10,588 bases of DNA from Ferrithrix thermotolerans DSM 19514 (GTDB lineage: Bacteria > Actinomycetota > Acidimicrobiia > Acidimicrobiales > Ilumatobacteraceae), in the NCBI GenBank assembly GCA_945860575.1, contig CAMAQQ010000023.1:1-10588 (forward strand). Direction: 5' to 3'. Shown here piece by piece: positions 1 to 6,700 of the stretch. Position 1 is the stretch's first letter, and every line of letters begins with the position of its first letter. Under the pieces are notes generated by a model. That model worked only from the letters and a program-made list of their open reading frames with translations. It was not told the DNA's origin and searched no databases. Position numbers and translations under genes: made by a program.

Positions 1-10
1 CCGTCAAAGC

Positions 11-25
11 GAGACCAACCGTCTC
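11..25 (-). terminator. possible weak terminator hairpin downstream of the minus-strand small gene
   Basis: Read on the minus strand, the sequence after the stop of the small gene contains GAGAC, a five-base loop GGTTG, then GTCTC, followed shortly by GCTTTG. The stem is perfect but only 5 bp and the T run is only three bases, so this is a poor intrinsic terminator. It lies about 30 bases beyond the stop codon, a reasonable place for one. No coding region could be supported in positions 1-54. Confidence 0.25.
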
Positions 26-54
26 TCACTCCGGGGAAGTGATGACGCAAAGAT

Positions 55-360
55 TTATTTTGCGCGTTTAGCAATTTTTGCCAAACGTTTGGCAGTCTTA
101 CCGATCGGTTCAATGTTGCGCTGGTCGAGGTCACCGATTTCGAGCCCATTTGTAAACCGCACTCTGTATCGCAACCAATTAAATCCATTAGCGAGAATAA
201 TCTTTCCCTCGGCACCCAGTGGCACACCGTTGAGTTCGACCGTTGTTCGTACCTTGTCGCCCATGACTAAGTCGAGTTGATTTTCATGAGGATGAGCCAA
301 CGCATGCGGCTTCCAACTCTGTTGAGCACTTGAACTAGATGTACTAGATGTATTAGCCAT
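55..360 (-). CDS. small basic protein of unknown function, SH3/KOW-like core
   Basis: I do not recognise a named family. The 101-residue protein begins at ATG 360-358. A longer reading from 408 would run into trigger factor and adds a tail without family character. Residues 1-14 are Ser/Thr-rich and low complexity, partly made by a 9-bp tandem duplication (334-351). The core, roughly residues 33-84, starts with GDKVRTTVELNGVPLGAEG and continues through a WLRYRVRF stretch to FTNGLEIGDLDQRNIEP. This pattern of short strands, glycine turns and a 'protect against extra charge/length' GxxG loop resembles SH3-like or KOW-type barrels. The C-terminus is rich in Lys and Arg (RLAKIAKRAK), suggesting nucleic-acid or ribosome contact. 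It is transcribed divergently from trigger factor, so a link to translation is possible but only inferred. No signal peptide or membrane segment is visible. Confidence 0.75.
   Translation of the reverse strand: MANTSSTSSSSAQQSWKPHALAHPHENQLDLVMGDKVRTTVELNGVPLGAEGKIILANGFNWLRYRVRFTNGLEIGDLDQRNIEPIGKTAKRLAKIAKRAK
334..351. repeat. 9-bp perfect tandem duplication
   Basis: ACTAGATGT occurs twice head to tail (334-342 and 343-351). On the minus strand it encodes two copies of Thr-Ser-Ser in the low-complexity N-terminus of the small unknown protein. The unit is a multiple of three, so copy-number change would keep the frame. It probably arose by slippage. Confidence 0.6.
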
Positions 361-395
361 AGTTACAGTTTGCCACAGATACACTGCTCGGCACT
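361..395. promoter_or_regulatory. 35-bp divergent promoter region between the small gene and tig
   Basis: Both genes start from this short gap, so it must carry any divergent promoters that are not inside the neighbouring genes. For tig, TACACT (380-385) could be a -10 element, which would give a start near 392 and a leader of only a few bases before GTG 396. On the minus strand, TATCTG (381 down to 376) overlaps it and could serve the small gene with a leader of about 9 bases. Neither has a clear -35 at the right distance and no Shine-Dalgarno sequence precedes either start. The assignments are tentative. Confidence 0.3.
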
Positions 396-1772
396 GTGAA
401 AACGACAATTGAAGCCCTAGACGGCAATAGAATTAAACTTTCAATCGAAGTTGAAGAGCCCGAATTTGAGCGTTACTTAGACGGCGCATTTCGCAAAATC
501 TCAACTCAAATCAGAATCCCTGGGTTTCGTCAAGGTAAGGCACCTCGCCAGTTGATCGAAGCGCAAATCGGAAAAGAAGCCGCAAGGTCACAAGCGATTG
601 AAGACGCGATACCAGCATCGTTGGCGCTTGCAGTTCGCGAACATGATCTCGACATCATCGCCACCCCTGAAGTCAGTCTCACAAGCGGACAAGAAACAGG
701 CAATGTCTTGTTCGATGCCACATGCGAAGTTCGCCCTGTTGTGAATGTTGCTGGATATGAAGGCCTGCGCGTCGTACTTCCGGCTTTAGTTGCGTCGGCC
801 GAAGACATTGAAGAGGTCGTTACTCATGAACGCAAAAGACACGCGACACTCGTTGACGTTGATCGACCCGCGAAAATCGACGATCAAGTCACTCTTGATC
901 TTGTCGGTTCGCGCGACGGCGCACCGCTTCCTGGTTTGAATGTTGATGACTGGCTTTATGAAGTCGGCAAGAATTGGGTTGCCGAAGATTTTGATAAAAA
1001 CATCATTGGCTCGACAACGGGACAAAAACTCGAGTTCACTTCTCTTCCATCTGGGATGACCGAAACGGCGGATTTCGTAGTAACCGTCAAGAAGATTCAA
1101 GAGCAAGTGTTGCCAGAATTGAACGACGAGTGGGTTTCCGAGCACTTGGCCGAACACGAATCAATTGATGCATGGAAGTCGGCAGTGCAAACCCGCATCG
1201 AAGAATCACGTTTGAATCAGATTCGAAATACTGTCGTCGAAAAGACAACTGCGGCACTTGCGGAGTTGGTTGAAATTGAAGCACCAGAGGCGATGGTCTC
1301 AAGCGATTTGCGTGGGCGTGTGCAGAATACGCTTAAGCAATTTGAGTCGCAGGGTATCTCGATGGAGCAGTGGCTTTCGATTACGCAACAAACAGCCGAA
1401 CAATTCGTGGATGCGCTCAAAGAACAATCGACACTTGCAGTGAAAGTTGATATCGCATTGCGTGCTGTTGCGCTTGCACAAAAACTTGACGCAACAGAAG
1501 ATGATCTTGAAATGCAGTTCGAACGCATTGCTGCACAAGTAAAAAAGAAGCCCGCAGCGATTCGCAAGGCCTACGACAAGAACGACGCGACCGCCGATTT
1601 GCGGGCGCAGATTTCAAAGTCCAAGGCGATTGATTGGCTGTTGCACAATTCGAAGTTTGTTGATGATCAAGGCAACATAATCGACACAGACACGGTGCTA
1701 GGTGACCACAATCACGATGAGATTGAGACCGCTGAAGCAGGCGAACTTAACGCAAGTGACGACGAGATTTAG
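396..1772 (+). CDS. tig: trigger factor, ribosome-associated chaperone and peptidyl-prolyl isomerase
   Basis: Trigger factor binds the ribosome at the tunnel exit, shields nascent chains and assists proline isomerisation in the cytoplasm. The protein has 458 residues, slightly longer than E. coli (432) because of an acidic tail. The N-terminal ribosome-binding domain (about 1-125) starts with the typical MKTTIEALDGNRIKL and carries the signature loop GFRQGKAP at residues 43-50, matching the family GFRxGKxP. An FKBP-like domain spans about 155-235, beginning IDDQVTLDL; its substrate-pocket stretch is divergent (NWVAEDFDKNIIG at about 193-205), so isomerase activity may be weak. The helical C-terminal chaperone domain runs from about 237 to 425, followed by an Asp/Glu-rich tail with two His. 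The GTG at 396 is chosen because the family N-terminus begins exactly there. There is no Shine-Dalgarno sequence, so initiation may be leaderless or nearly so. Confidence 0.97.
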   Translation: MKTTIEALDGNRIKLSIEVEEPEFERYLDGAFRKISTQIRIPGFRQGKAPRQLIEAQIGKEAARSQAIEDAIPASLALAVREHDLDIIATPEVSLTSGQETGNVLFDATCEVRPVVNVAGYEGLRVVLPALVASAEDIEEVVTHERKRHATLVDVDRPAKIDDQVTLDLVGSRDGAPLPGLNVDDWLYEVGKNWVAEDFDKNIIGSTTGQKLEFTSLPSGMTETADFVVTVKKIQEQVLPELNDEWVSEHLAEHESIDAWKSAVQTRIEESRLNQIRNTVVEKTTAALAELVEIEAPEAMVSSDLRGRVQNTLKQFESQGISMEQWLSITQQTAEQFVDALKEQSTLAVKVDIALRAVALAQKLDATEDDLEMQFERIAAQVKKKPAAIRKAYDKNDATADLRAQISKSKAIDWLLHNSKFVDDQGNIIDTDTVLGDHNHDEIETAEAGELNASDDEI

Positions 1773-1773
1773 T

Positions 1774-1796
1774 ACGAGCGCTGAAAAACGAGCGCT
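1774..1796 (+). terminator. possible weak hairpin/direct repeat after tig
   Basis: Immediately after the tig stop, the 9-mer ACGAGCGCT appears twice (1774-1782 and 1788-1796). Its AGCGCT core is self-complementary, so the two cores can pair as a 6-bp stem with an 8-base A-rich loop, followed by TTT. The position fits a terminator, but the T run is too short to be confident. It could equally be a paired protein-binding site. Confidence 0.3.
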
Positions 1797-1943
1797 TTAA
1801 CACAACCTTAAGCATTAGCAACCAAAAGCGATTGCCGTAATCACGCAATCTAGCGTTTTGTCAAAGTCCACAAAACTAGGCCCGAACGAACTAGCGTATT
1901 TACTCAGAGCCAATAAGTCTCGTAGTAACTAAACCAACGCAGT

Positions 1944-1948
1944 AGAGG
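1944..1948 (+). promoter_or_regulatory. ribosome-binding site AGAGG deciding the clpP start
   Basis: AGAGG, continuing into TG, lies 5 bases before GTG 1954 and directly abuts the alternative GTG at 1948. The spacing favours 1954. It is the clearest Shine-Dalgarno sequence in the window. Confidence 0.5.
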
Positions 1949-1953
1949 TGTTT

Positions 1954-2583
1954 GTGGATTTTGCAAGAAATTATTACGTGCCAAGCGTTACTGAAACGAC
2001 AAGCCGTGGCGAGCGCACATACGACCTTTACAGTCGTCTACTCAAAGAAAACATCATTATTCTCGGTACACCGATTGACGACACGATTGCCAACTTGGTT
2101 TGCGCACAGTTGATTCACCTTGAGAGTGAGAACCCAGACAAAGATATAAATATTTATATCAATAGTCCTGGTGGTGACATCTCGGCGCTGTTCGCGATCT
2201 ATGACACGATGCAATTTATCAAAAATGATATTGCGACAATTTGTTTGGGTCAGGCTGCTTCAGCAGCGGCCGTTTTGCTCGCAGCCGGCACCAAAGGCAA
2301 GCGCCTGGCATTGCCCCATTCACGAGTTTTGTTGCACCAACCATATGCGCAGGTTGGGTACGCCCAGGTGACAGATCTTGAACTTGCAGCCCGAGAGATT
2401 TTGCGGATGCGTGAAATTCTCGAAGAAATTCTCGCCCATCACACTGGCCAGCCAATTGACCGAGTGCATAAAGACACCGATCGTGACTTCGTAATGGAGG
2501 CGCAAGCCGCTAAGGATTACGGAATCATTGATGAAGTTATTTCAACTCGTGCATTCGCGGATCGTTCTGGACCAATTCGTTGA
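1954..2583 (+). CDS. clpP: ATP-dependent Clp protease proteolytic subunit, ClpP2-like
   Basis: ClpP forms the serine-protease chamber that degrades proteins unfolded by ClpX or ClpC. Numbered from GTG 1954 (209 residues), the catalytic triad is complete: Ser103 in GQAASAAAVLLAAG, His128 in LLHQP, and Asp178 in DTDRD, with the spacing of the family. The oxyanion/handle region INSPGGDIS is intact. The GQAASAAAVLL wording around the serine is that of actinobacterial ClpP2 rather than the GQAASMGA of ClpP1 and E. coli ClpP. The N-terminus is short with little propeptide. An in-frame GTG at 1948 is the alternative start; the Shine-Dalgarno placement favours 1954. clpX follows after 19 bases, so the two are probably co-transcribed. 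Actinobacteria usually carry clpP1 directly beside clpP2, but only one copy is present here. Confidence 0.96.
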   Translation: MDFARNYYVPSVTETTSRGERTYDLYSRLLKENIIILGTPIDDTIANLVCAQLIHLESENPDKDINIYINSPGGDISALFAIYDTMQFIKNDIATICLGQAASAAAVLLAAGTKGKRLALPHSRVLLHQPYAQVGYAQVTDLELAAREILRMREILEEILAHHTGQPIDRVHKDTDRDFVMEAQAAKDYGIIDEVISTRAFADRSGPIR

Positions 2584-2602
2584 AATTTGAAACGGGGCAC
2601 TG

Positions 2603-3880
2603 ATGGCGAAGTTTGGTGATTCAGCAGAACTGGTGAAGTGTTCATTCTGCGGAAAGTCGCAAAAGCAAGTCAAAAAACTAATTGCTGGTCCTGGTGTCTA
2701 TGTTTGCAACGAGTGCATCGATCTATGCAACGAGATCATTGATGAAGAATTAAACGATCAGGCAGAAGTAAATTTCGAAAAGCTCCCGAATCCACGCGAA
2801 ATTCGAGCCTTCTTGGACGAATATGTAGTTGGTCAAGAAACAGCAAAAAAAGTTCTGGCTGTTGCAGTGTTCAATCACTATCGACGAATTCAATACAAGC
2901 AGAATTCATCGGCGCGACGAGATGACATCGAACTTTCAAAGAGCAACATCATGCTGCTTGGGCCAACAGGTTGCGGCAAAACACACATGGCGCAGACATT
3001 GGCCAGGTTGTTAAATGTTCCATTTGCGATTGCCGATGCGACTGCGTTAACCGAAGCGGGTTATGTCGGTGAAGATGTTGAAAACATATTGTTGAAGCTT
3101 CTACAAGCCGCAGACTTTGACGTCAAAAAAGCTGAATCAGGGATTGTCTACATCGACGAGATTGATAAGGTCGCGCGCAAAAGCGAAAACCCATCAATCA
3201 CTCGTGATGTTTCTGGCGAAGGCGTACAACAAGCATTGCTCAAAATTCTTGAAGGTACCGTTGCTTCTGTTCCACCGCAGGGTGGGCGCAAGCATCCGCA
3301 TCAAGAGTTCATTCAGATCGACACCACCAATGTGTTGTTCATTTGTGGTGGCGCATTTGCGGGATTAGAGCAAATTATCGCATCGCGTATCGGACAAAAG
3401 GGTGTGGGCTTTCATGCGCAAGTAAAATCGAAGTCAGAGAAAGATCCTGGCGAGTTGTTCGCTCAAGTACTTCCTGAAGATTTGCTCAAATTCGGAATGA
3501 TCCCAGAATTTGTCGGACGTCTACCCATGATCGGCGCCGTAAATAGTTTGGACCGCTCTGCGCTTATAAAAATTCTCACAGAGCCAAAGAATGCATTATT
3601 GAAGCAATACCAAAAGTTTTTCGAGTTCGAAGATGTTGTTCTTGAATTTACCGTTGACGCCCTAGAAGCGGTCGCCGACCAAGCCTTGTTGCGAGGTACT
3701 GGTGCACGCGGGTTGCGCGCGATTCTCGAAGAAGTATTGCTCGAGACAATGTACGAGTTGCCTGGCCGTACCGACATCGCAAAAGTAGTCATAGATTTAG
3801 GGGCAGTGAACAAAACATCTACTCCTTCTTTTGTTGCAAAATCGACGCCGGCAGTTCGCCAGCGTCGCGCTGCTTCTTAA
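2603..3880 (+). CDS. clpX: ATP-dependent Clp protease ATP-binding subunit ClpX
   Basis: ClpX is the hexameric AAA+ unfoldase that recognises tagged substrates and threads them into ClpP. The 425-residue protein is full length. The N-terminal C4 zinc-binding domain uses Cys13, Cys16, Cys35 and Cys38. Walker A is GPTGCGKT (120-127), the pore loop GYVG is at 153-156, Walker B IVYIDEID at 181-188, and the RKH loop at 229-231. The arginine finger is probably Arg306 in EFVGRLP, and the sensor II GAR is at 367-369. The ClpP-docking loop reads VGF (268-270) where E. coli has IGF, a conservative change. ATG 2603 lies 19 bases after the clpP stop; GGGG (2594-2597) may act as a weak ribosome-binding site. 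The last 12 or so residues are a basic tail. Confidence 0.98.
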   Translation: MAKFGDSAELVKCSFCGKSQKQVKKLIAGPGVYVCNECIDLCNEIIDEELNDQAEVNFEKLPNPREIRAFLDEYVVGQETAKKVLAVAVFNHYRRIQYKQNSSARRDDIELSKSNIMLLGPTGCGKTHMAQTLARLLNVPFAIADATALTEAGYVGEDVENILLKLLQAADFDVKKAESGIVYIDEIDKVARKSENPSITRDVSGEGVQQALLKILEGTVASVPPQGGRKHPHQEFIQIDTTNVLFICGGAFAGLEQIIASRIGQKGVGFHAQVKSKSEKDPGELFAQVLPEDLLKFGMIPEFVGRLPMIGAVNSLDRSALIKILTEPKNALLKQYQKFFEFEDVVLEFTVDALEAVADQALLRGTGARGLRAILEEVLLETMYELPGRTDIAKVVIDLGAVNKTSTPSFVAKSTPAVRQRRAAS

Positions 3881-3899
3881 ATCAATCGAGATTGCTCTC

Positions 3900-5201
3900 G
3901 TGCAATATTCAGACGCACTGCGTTATCTTGACGAGCGCTCAAACTATGAGCGAACTGGACGAGTTGATTCGCCGTCAATAGAAAACATCGAACGGCTAAT
4001 GGACGCAATTGCGAACCCGCAGCATGCTTACAGATCGATCCACATAACAGGCACGAATGGCAAAGGCTCGACCGCACAGATTACGACGAAACTATTGATG
4101 GCCCATGGTTTGCGTGTCGGTACCTATTCGAGTCCGCACCTGGATCGCATCAATGACCGAATTTGCATAGATGGTCAACCGATTAGCGATGAAGATTTCG
4201 GTTTGCAGGTTGGCGCAATTTCTGATCTCGAGCTCATTTCTGGAGTTCGCCCTAGTTTCTTCGAGATCATGACGGCGGCAATGTTTCGCTGGTTTGCCGA
4301 CGAGGCTGTGGATGTTGCAGTGATTGAAGTTGGGATGCTTGGTCGTTGGGATGCGACAAACGTAATTAACTCTGATGTCGCTGTGATCACGAATATTGCT
4401 CTCGACCACACCGAATATGCCGGACCGACAGTCAAGCATATTGCGACAGAGAAAGCCGGAATCATCAAGCCGACGAGCATCGTTGTACTCGGCGAGACAG
4501 ACGAAGTTCTGCGCGAAATATTTCTCGAACAACCAGCGCAAGCACAAATAAGTCGCGGCGACGACTTTAGTTGTGAAGATAATCGATTGGCAGTTGGTGG
4601 TCGTCTCATCTCGGTGCGCACGCCGAGAACAATCTATGAAGATGTTCTAGTGCCGTTGCACGGTGAGCATCAAGGCGACAATGCTTCTCTTGCGATCTGC
4701 GCTGTTGAGTCTTTTTTTGATTCGATTATTGATCCAGATATTTTGGCCGATGCAATGCGAAGCGTGATCATGCCCGGCAGATTCGAAGTGCTCGGCAATC
4801 AGCCACTTGTTGTTTTAGATGGCGCACACAATCCTGCCGGCGCACAAGTTTGTGCTGAAGTTTTTTTTGAAGATTTTGATGTGTCTGGACGCAAAATTCT
4901 CGTAACTGGTGCGCTCCGAAGTCGAGACCCCGATGAGTTGCTGACATCGTTTCGCGCGACTGAGTTCGACATTGTAATTACTTGCACTCCGCCATCTCCT
5001 CGTGGTTTGCCCGCATCAGAAATGGCCGAGGTCGCGCGACGTGTCGGTTGCGACGAGGTCATAGTTGCTCAAACTGTTCAATCGGCATGTGAAATTGCGT
5101 TAAAACTTGCACAACCACAAGATGCCGTGCTGGTTACTGGATCGCTCTATATCGTCAGTGCCGCTCGGCCATTTCTGATCGGCAGAGGCGACAAGCACTA
5201 A
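3900..5201 (+). CDS. folC: folylpolyglutamate synthase / dihydrofolate synthase
   Basis: FolC is a Mur-ligase-like ATP-dependent enzyme that adds glutamate to dihydropteroate and/or to folates, retaining them in the cell. Numbered from GTG 3900 (433 residues), it shows the P-loop GTNGKGS at 51-57, SSPHLDRINDRI from 77, EVGMLGRWDATN at 143-154 (most relatives have GGR rather than LGR), TNIALDH ending at 170, the EKAGIIK segment at 184-190 that in the family carries the carbamylated lysine, and DGAHNPAG at 307-314 opening the C-terminal domain, with GSLY near 414-417. An upstream in-frame TTG at 3831 would overlap clpX by 50 bases and add 23 residues unlike the family; GTG 3900 gives the expected QYSDALRYLDE N-terminus, 19 bases after the clpX stop. 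Whether it is bifunctional cannot be told from sequence alone. Confidence 0.95.
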   Translation: MQYSDALRYLDERSNYERTGRVDSPSIENIERLMDAIANPQHAYRSIHITGTNGKGSTAQITTKLLMAHGLRVGTYSSPHLDRINDRICIDGQPISDEDFGLQVGAISDLELISGVRPSFFEIMTAAMFRWFADEAVDVAVIEVGMLGRWDATNVINSDVAVITNIALDHTEYAGPTVKHIATEKAGIIKPTSIVVLGETDEVLREIFLEQPAQAQISRGDDFSCEDNRLAVGGRLISVRTPRTIYEDVLVPLHGEHQGDNASLAICAVESFFDSIIDPDILADAMRSVIMPGRFEVLGNQPLVVLDGAHNPAGAQVCAEVFFEDFDVSGRKILVTGALRSRDPDELLTSFRATEFDIVITCTPPSPRGLPASEMAEVARRVGCDEVIVAQTVQSACEIALKLAQPQDAVLVTGSLYIVSAARPFLIGRGDKH

Positions 5202-5228
5202 TAACGTGCGAGCGAGTAGAACTTCCTT

Positions 5229-5240
5229 TAGCCTGAAGGC
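5229..5240 (+). promoter_or_regulatory. candidate leaderless -10 promoter element for ndk
   Basis: TAGCCT (5229-5234) fits the actinobacterial TANNNT -10 pattern and sits exactly 6 bases before ATG 5241, which puts the expected transcription start on the A of the start codon. A -35 is weak (GTGCGA at 5206-5211 with a 17-base spacer). GAAGG at 5235-5239 is too close to the ATG to serve as a normal Shine-Dalgarno sequence. A leaderless ndk mRNA is inferred. Confidence 0.45.
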
Positions 5241-5666
5241 ATGTCAAATCGCACACTTGTTCTTTTAAAGCCTGACGCAGTTGAGCGTGGCCTTATCGGT
5301 GAGATTCTCGCGCGATTTGAAGCCAAAGGTTTGGTTATCTCGGCAATGGAACTGCGTTCTCTAGATCATAATATTCTTGCTCGCCACTACGAAGAGCATC
5401 AGAGCAAGGGCTTTTACACCGAGTTAGTTGCGTTTATGTCGCGGGGCCCTGTTGTTGCCCTTGCGCTTTCGGGGCCGCAAGACACATGGGAGATCGTTAG
5501 ATCAATGATGGGTGCAACAAACCCTCGGGCGGCTGCTCCAGGCACAATTCGTGGAGATTTGGGAACATTGTTCACCGAGAATCTCGTGCACGGTAGTGAC
5601 TCTGCAGAATCAGCCGCCAGAGAGTTAGAGATATTTTTCCCGGGTAGCGAGAAGAAGATTTCCTAA
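5241..5666 (+). CDS. ndk: nucleoside diphosphate kinase
   Basis: Ndk transfers the gamma phosphate of ATP to NDPs and dNDPs through a phosphohistidine intermediate, keeping nucleotide pools balanced in the cytoplasm. The protein has 141 residues, the usual bacterial length. The N-terminal strand RTLVLLKPDAV carries the phosphate-binding Lys10. Tyr50, Arg86, Arg104 and Asn114 are at the expected family positions, and the active-site histidine is His117 in NLVHGSDS. The C-terminus ends in the typical EIFFPGSE. ATG 5241 is the family start. The gene lies 39 bases after folC and only one base before the mreB ATG, so it probably heads or belongs to the mre transcript. In Streptomyces ndk occupies the same place. 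Confidence 0.98.
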   Translation: MSNRTLVLLKPDAVERGLIGEILARFEAKGLVISAMELRSLDHNILARHYEEHQSKGFYTELVAFMSRGPVVALALSGPQDTWEIVRSMMGATNPRAAAPGTIRGDLGTLFTENLVHGSDSAESAARELEIFFPGSEKKIS

Positions 5667-5667
5667 A

Positions 5668-6699
5668 ATGGCGGGAGGAAATCCCCTCTCGATGGGTAGG
5701 GCAATCGCCGTAGATTTGGGCACTGCCAACACACGAATATTCGTCAAAGGGCAAGGTCTCGTGTTGAACGAACCATCGATGGTCGCTGTTGACGGTCGTA
5801 GTGGCGCGGTCGTTGCTGTTGGTCACGAAGCAAAGCGGATGCGGGGGCGCACTCCAAAAAATATCAGGCTTGTTCGTCCAATTAAAGATGGTGTAATTGC
5901 TGACTTTGACTTGTGCGAACAAATGTTTAAACAATTTCTTCAGCGCGTTTCGACAAGTCGTTGGAGCAAACCGTCAGTGGTTGTCGTTGTGCCCTCAGAG
6001 GTAACAGGAGTCGAAAGTCGTGCCGTTAAAGATGCCGCTGAGTTTGCCGGTGCCAGGCGACCCGTGGGTGTCATCGAAGAGACAATGGCTGCAGCAATCG
6101 GTTTAGGATTGCCGATTCATGAGCCGAGTGCAAACTTGGTCGTTAGTATCGGCGGCGGCACTACTGAAGTTGCTGTTATCTCTCTTGGTGGGATAGTCAC
6201 CGAGAATTCGGTGCGTGTCGGCGGCGACGAGTTCAATAATATTATCGTTGCCGGATTCAAGAGAATCTTTAAATTAGACATCGGAGAAAATACAGCGGAA
6301 GAGGTGAAGATTCATCTGGGTTCAGCCTGGCCGCTTGCACAAGAAATTGTCGGCGATGTGGGTGGACGCGACACTTCAACTGGCTTACCACGAACACAAG
6401 AAGTCACAACAAATCAAATCAGAGAGATTCTCGATGATGGAGTTGACAAGATTATTGATGCGATTCGGAAAACTCTCGAGCGAACGCCACCCGAATTAGC
6501 ATCCGATGTAATTAGCAATGGCATGTACATAGTTGGGGGAGGTGCATTGTTGGCAGGATTAGAAGAGCGCGTCACTCACGAAACCGGAATTCAAACTTTT
6601 ATCGCATCAGAACCGTTACTTACGGTGATTCTTGGGGCTGGGCTCTCGCTTGAGAATCTCAGCACAATTAAAGGATTAGCACCTCAGGGCGATGACTAG
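5668..6699 (+). CDS. mreB: rod shape-determining actin homologue MreB (divergent)
   Basis: MreB is the membrane-associated actin-like ATPase that guides lateral wall synthesis. At 343 residues it is full length. Phosphate-1 motif AVDLGTANT is at 14-22, LNEPS at 33-37, the PS-E-TGVESRAV helix from about 109, and the adenosine motif VGGGALLAGL at 289-298. Two positions differ from the family: the usual IIEEPMAAAIG is IEETMAAAIG (Thr139 for Pro), and phosphate-2, normally VVDIGGGTTE, reads VVSIGGGTTE, so the conserved Asp equivalent to actin Asp154 is Ser160 (codon AGT, 6145-6147). The C-terminal EPLLTVILGAG stretch also departs from the usual DPL--V--G-G. A second in-frame ATG at 5692 has GGGAGGAA about 12 bases upstream and would still leave the phosphate-1 motif whole, so the start is uncertain by 8 codons. 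It is one base downstream of ndk. Confidence 0.95.
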   Translation: MAGGNPLSMGRAIAVDLGTANTRIFVKGQGLVLNEPSMVAVDGRSGAVVAVGHEAKRMRGRTPKNIRLVRPIKDGVIADFDLCEQMFKQFLQRVSTSRWSKPSVVVVVPSEVTGVESRAVKDAAEFAGARRPVGVIEETMAAAIGLGLPIHEPSANLVVSIGGGTTEVAVISLGGIVTENSVRVGGDEFNNIIVAGFKRIFKLDIGENTAEEVKIHLGSAWPLAQEIVGDVGGRDTSTGLPRTQEVTTNQIREILDDGVDKIIDAIRKTLERTPPELASDVISNGMYIVGGGALLAGLEERVTHETGIQTFIASEPLLTVILGAGLSLENLSTIKGLAPQGDD

Positions 6700-6700
6700 A

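Larger units (their letters stand above)
1773..1953 (+). promoter_or_regulatory. tig-clpP intergenic region, likely clpPX promoter region
   Basis: This is the longest gap in the window and the obvious place for the clpPX promoter. It holds a perfect inverted repeat GATTGC-N9-GCAATC (1830-1850) and two copies of CTAGCGT (1850-1856 and 1891-1897) 41 bases apart; the first copy abuts the dyad and also gives ACGC-N6-GCGT. In many Actinobacteria the Clp genes are controlled by ClgR, whose sites have a CGC-N5-GCG core. The spacing here is 6, so I do not call a ClgR site. TTGTCA (1858-1863) resembles a -35 but no -10 lies at 16-18 bases from it. AGAGG at 1944-1948 is the ribosome-binding site for clpP. 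Confidence 0.4.

Noticed and set aside
361..408. Longer start for the minus-strand small gene at 408
   Set aside because: It runs into the tig coding region and the extra 16 residues look like shadow translation; ATG at 360 fits a compact divergent gap.
786..1157. Minus-strand open frame of 123 codons inside tig
   Set aside because: Shadow of tig with no recognisable domain or ribosome-binding site.
1844..1855. ClgR-type operator CGC-N6-GCG
   Set aside because: The known core has 5 bases between CGC and GCG, so the match is off by one and is not called as such.
2254..2267. GCTGC-TTCA-GCAGC hairpin in clpP
   Set aside because: It simply comes from the Ala-Ala-Ser-Ala-Ala codons around the catalytic serine and needs no other explanation.
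3831..3899. Longer folC reading from TTG 3831
   Set aside because: It would overlap clpX by 50 bases and add 23 residues unlike FolC; GTG 3900 gives the family N-terminus.
4092..4621. Open frames of about 150 codons on the minus strand inside folC
   Set aside because: They are fully inside a well-supported gene, have no family-like motifs, and reflect codon use of the plus strand.
5222..5239. CTTC/GAAG pairing between folC and ndk as a terminator
   Set aside because: Only 4 bp, no T run, and it overlaps the better-supported ndk promoter element.
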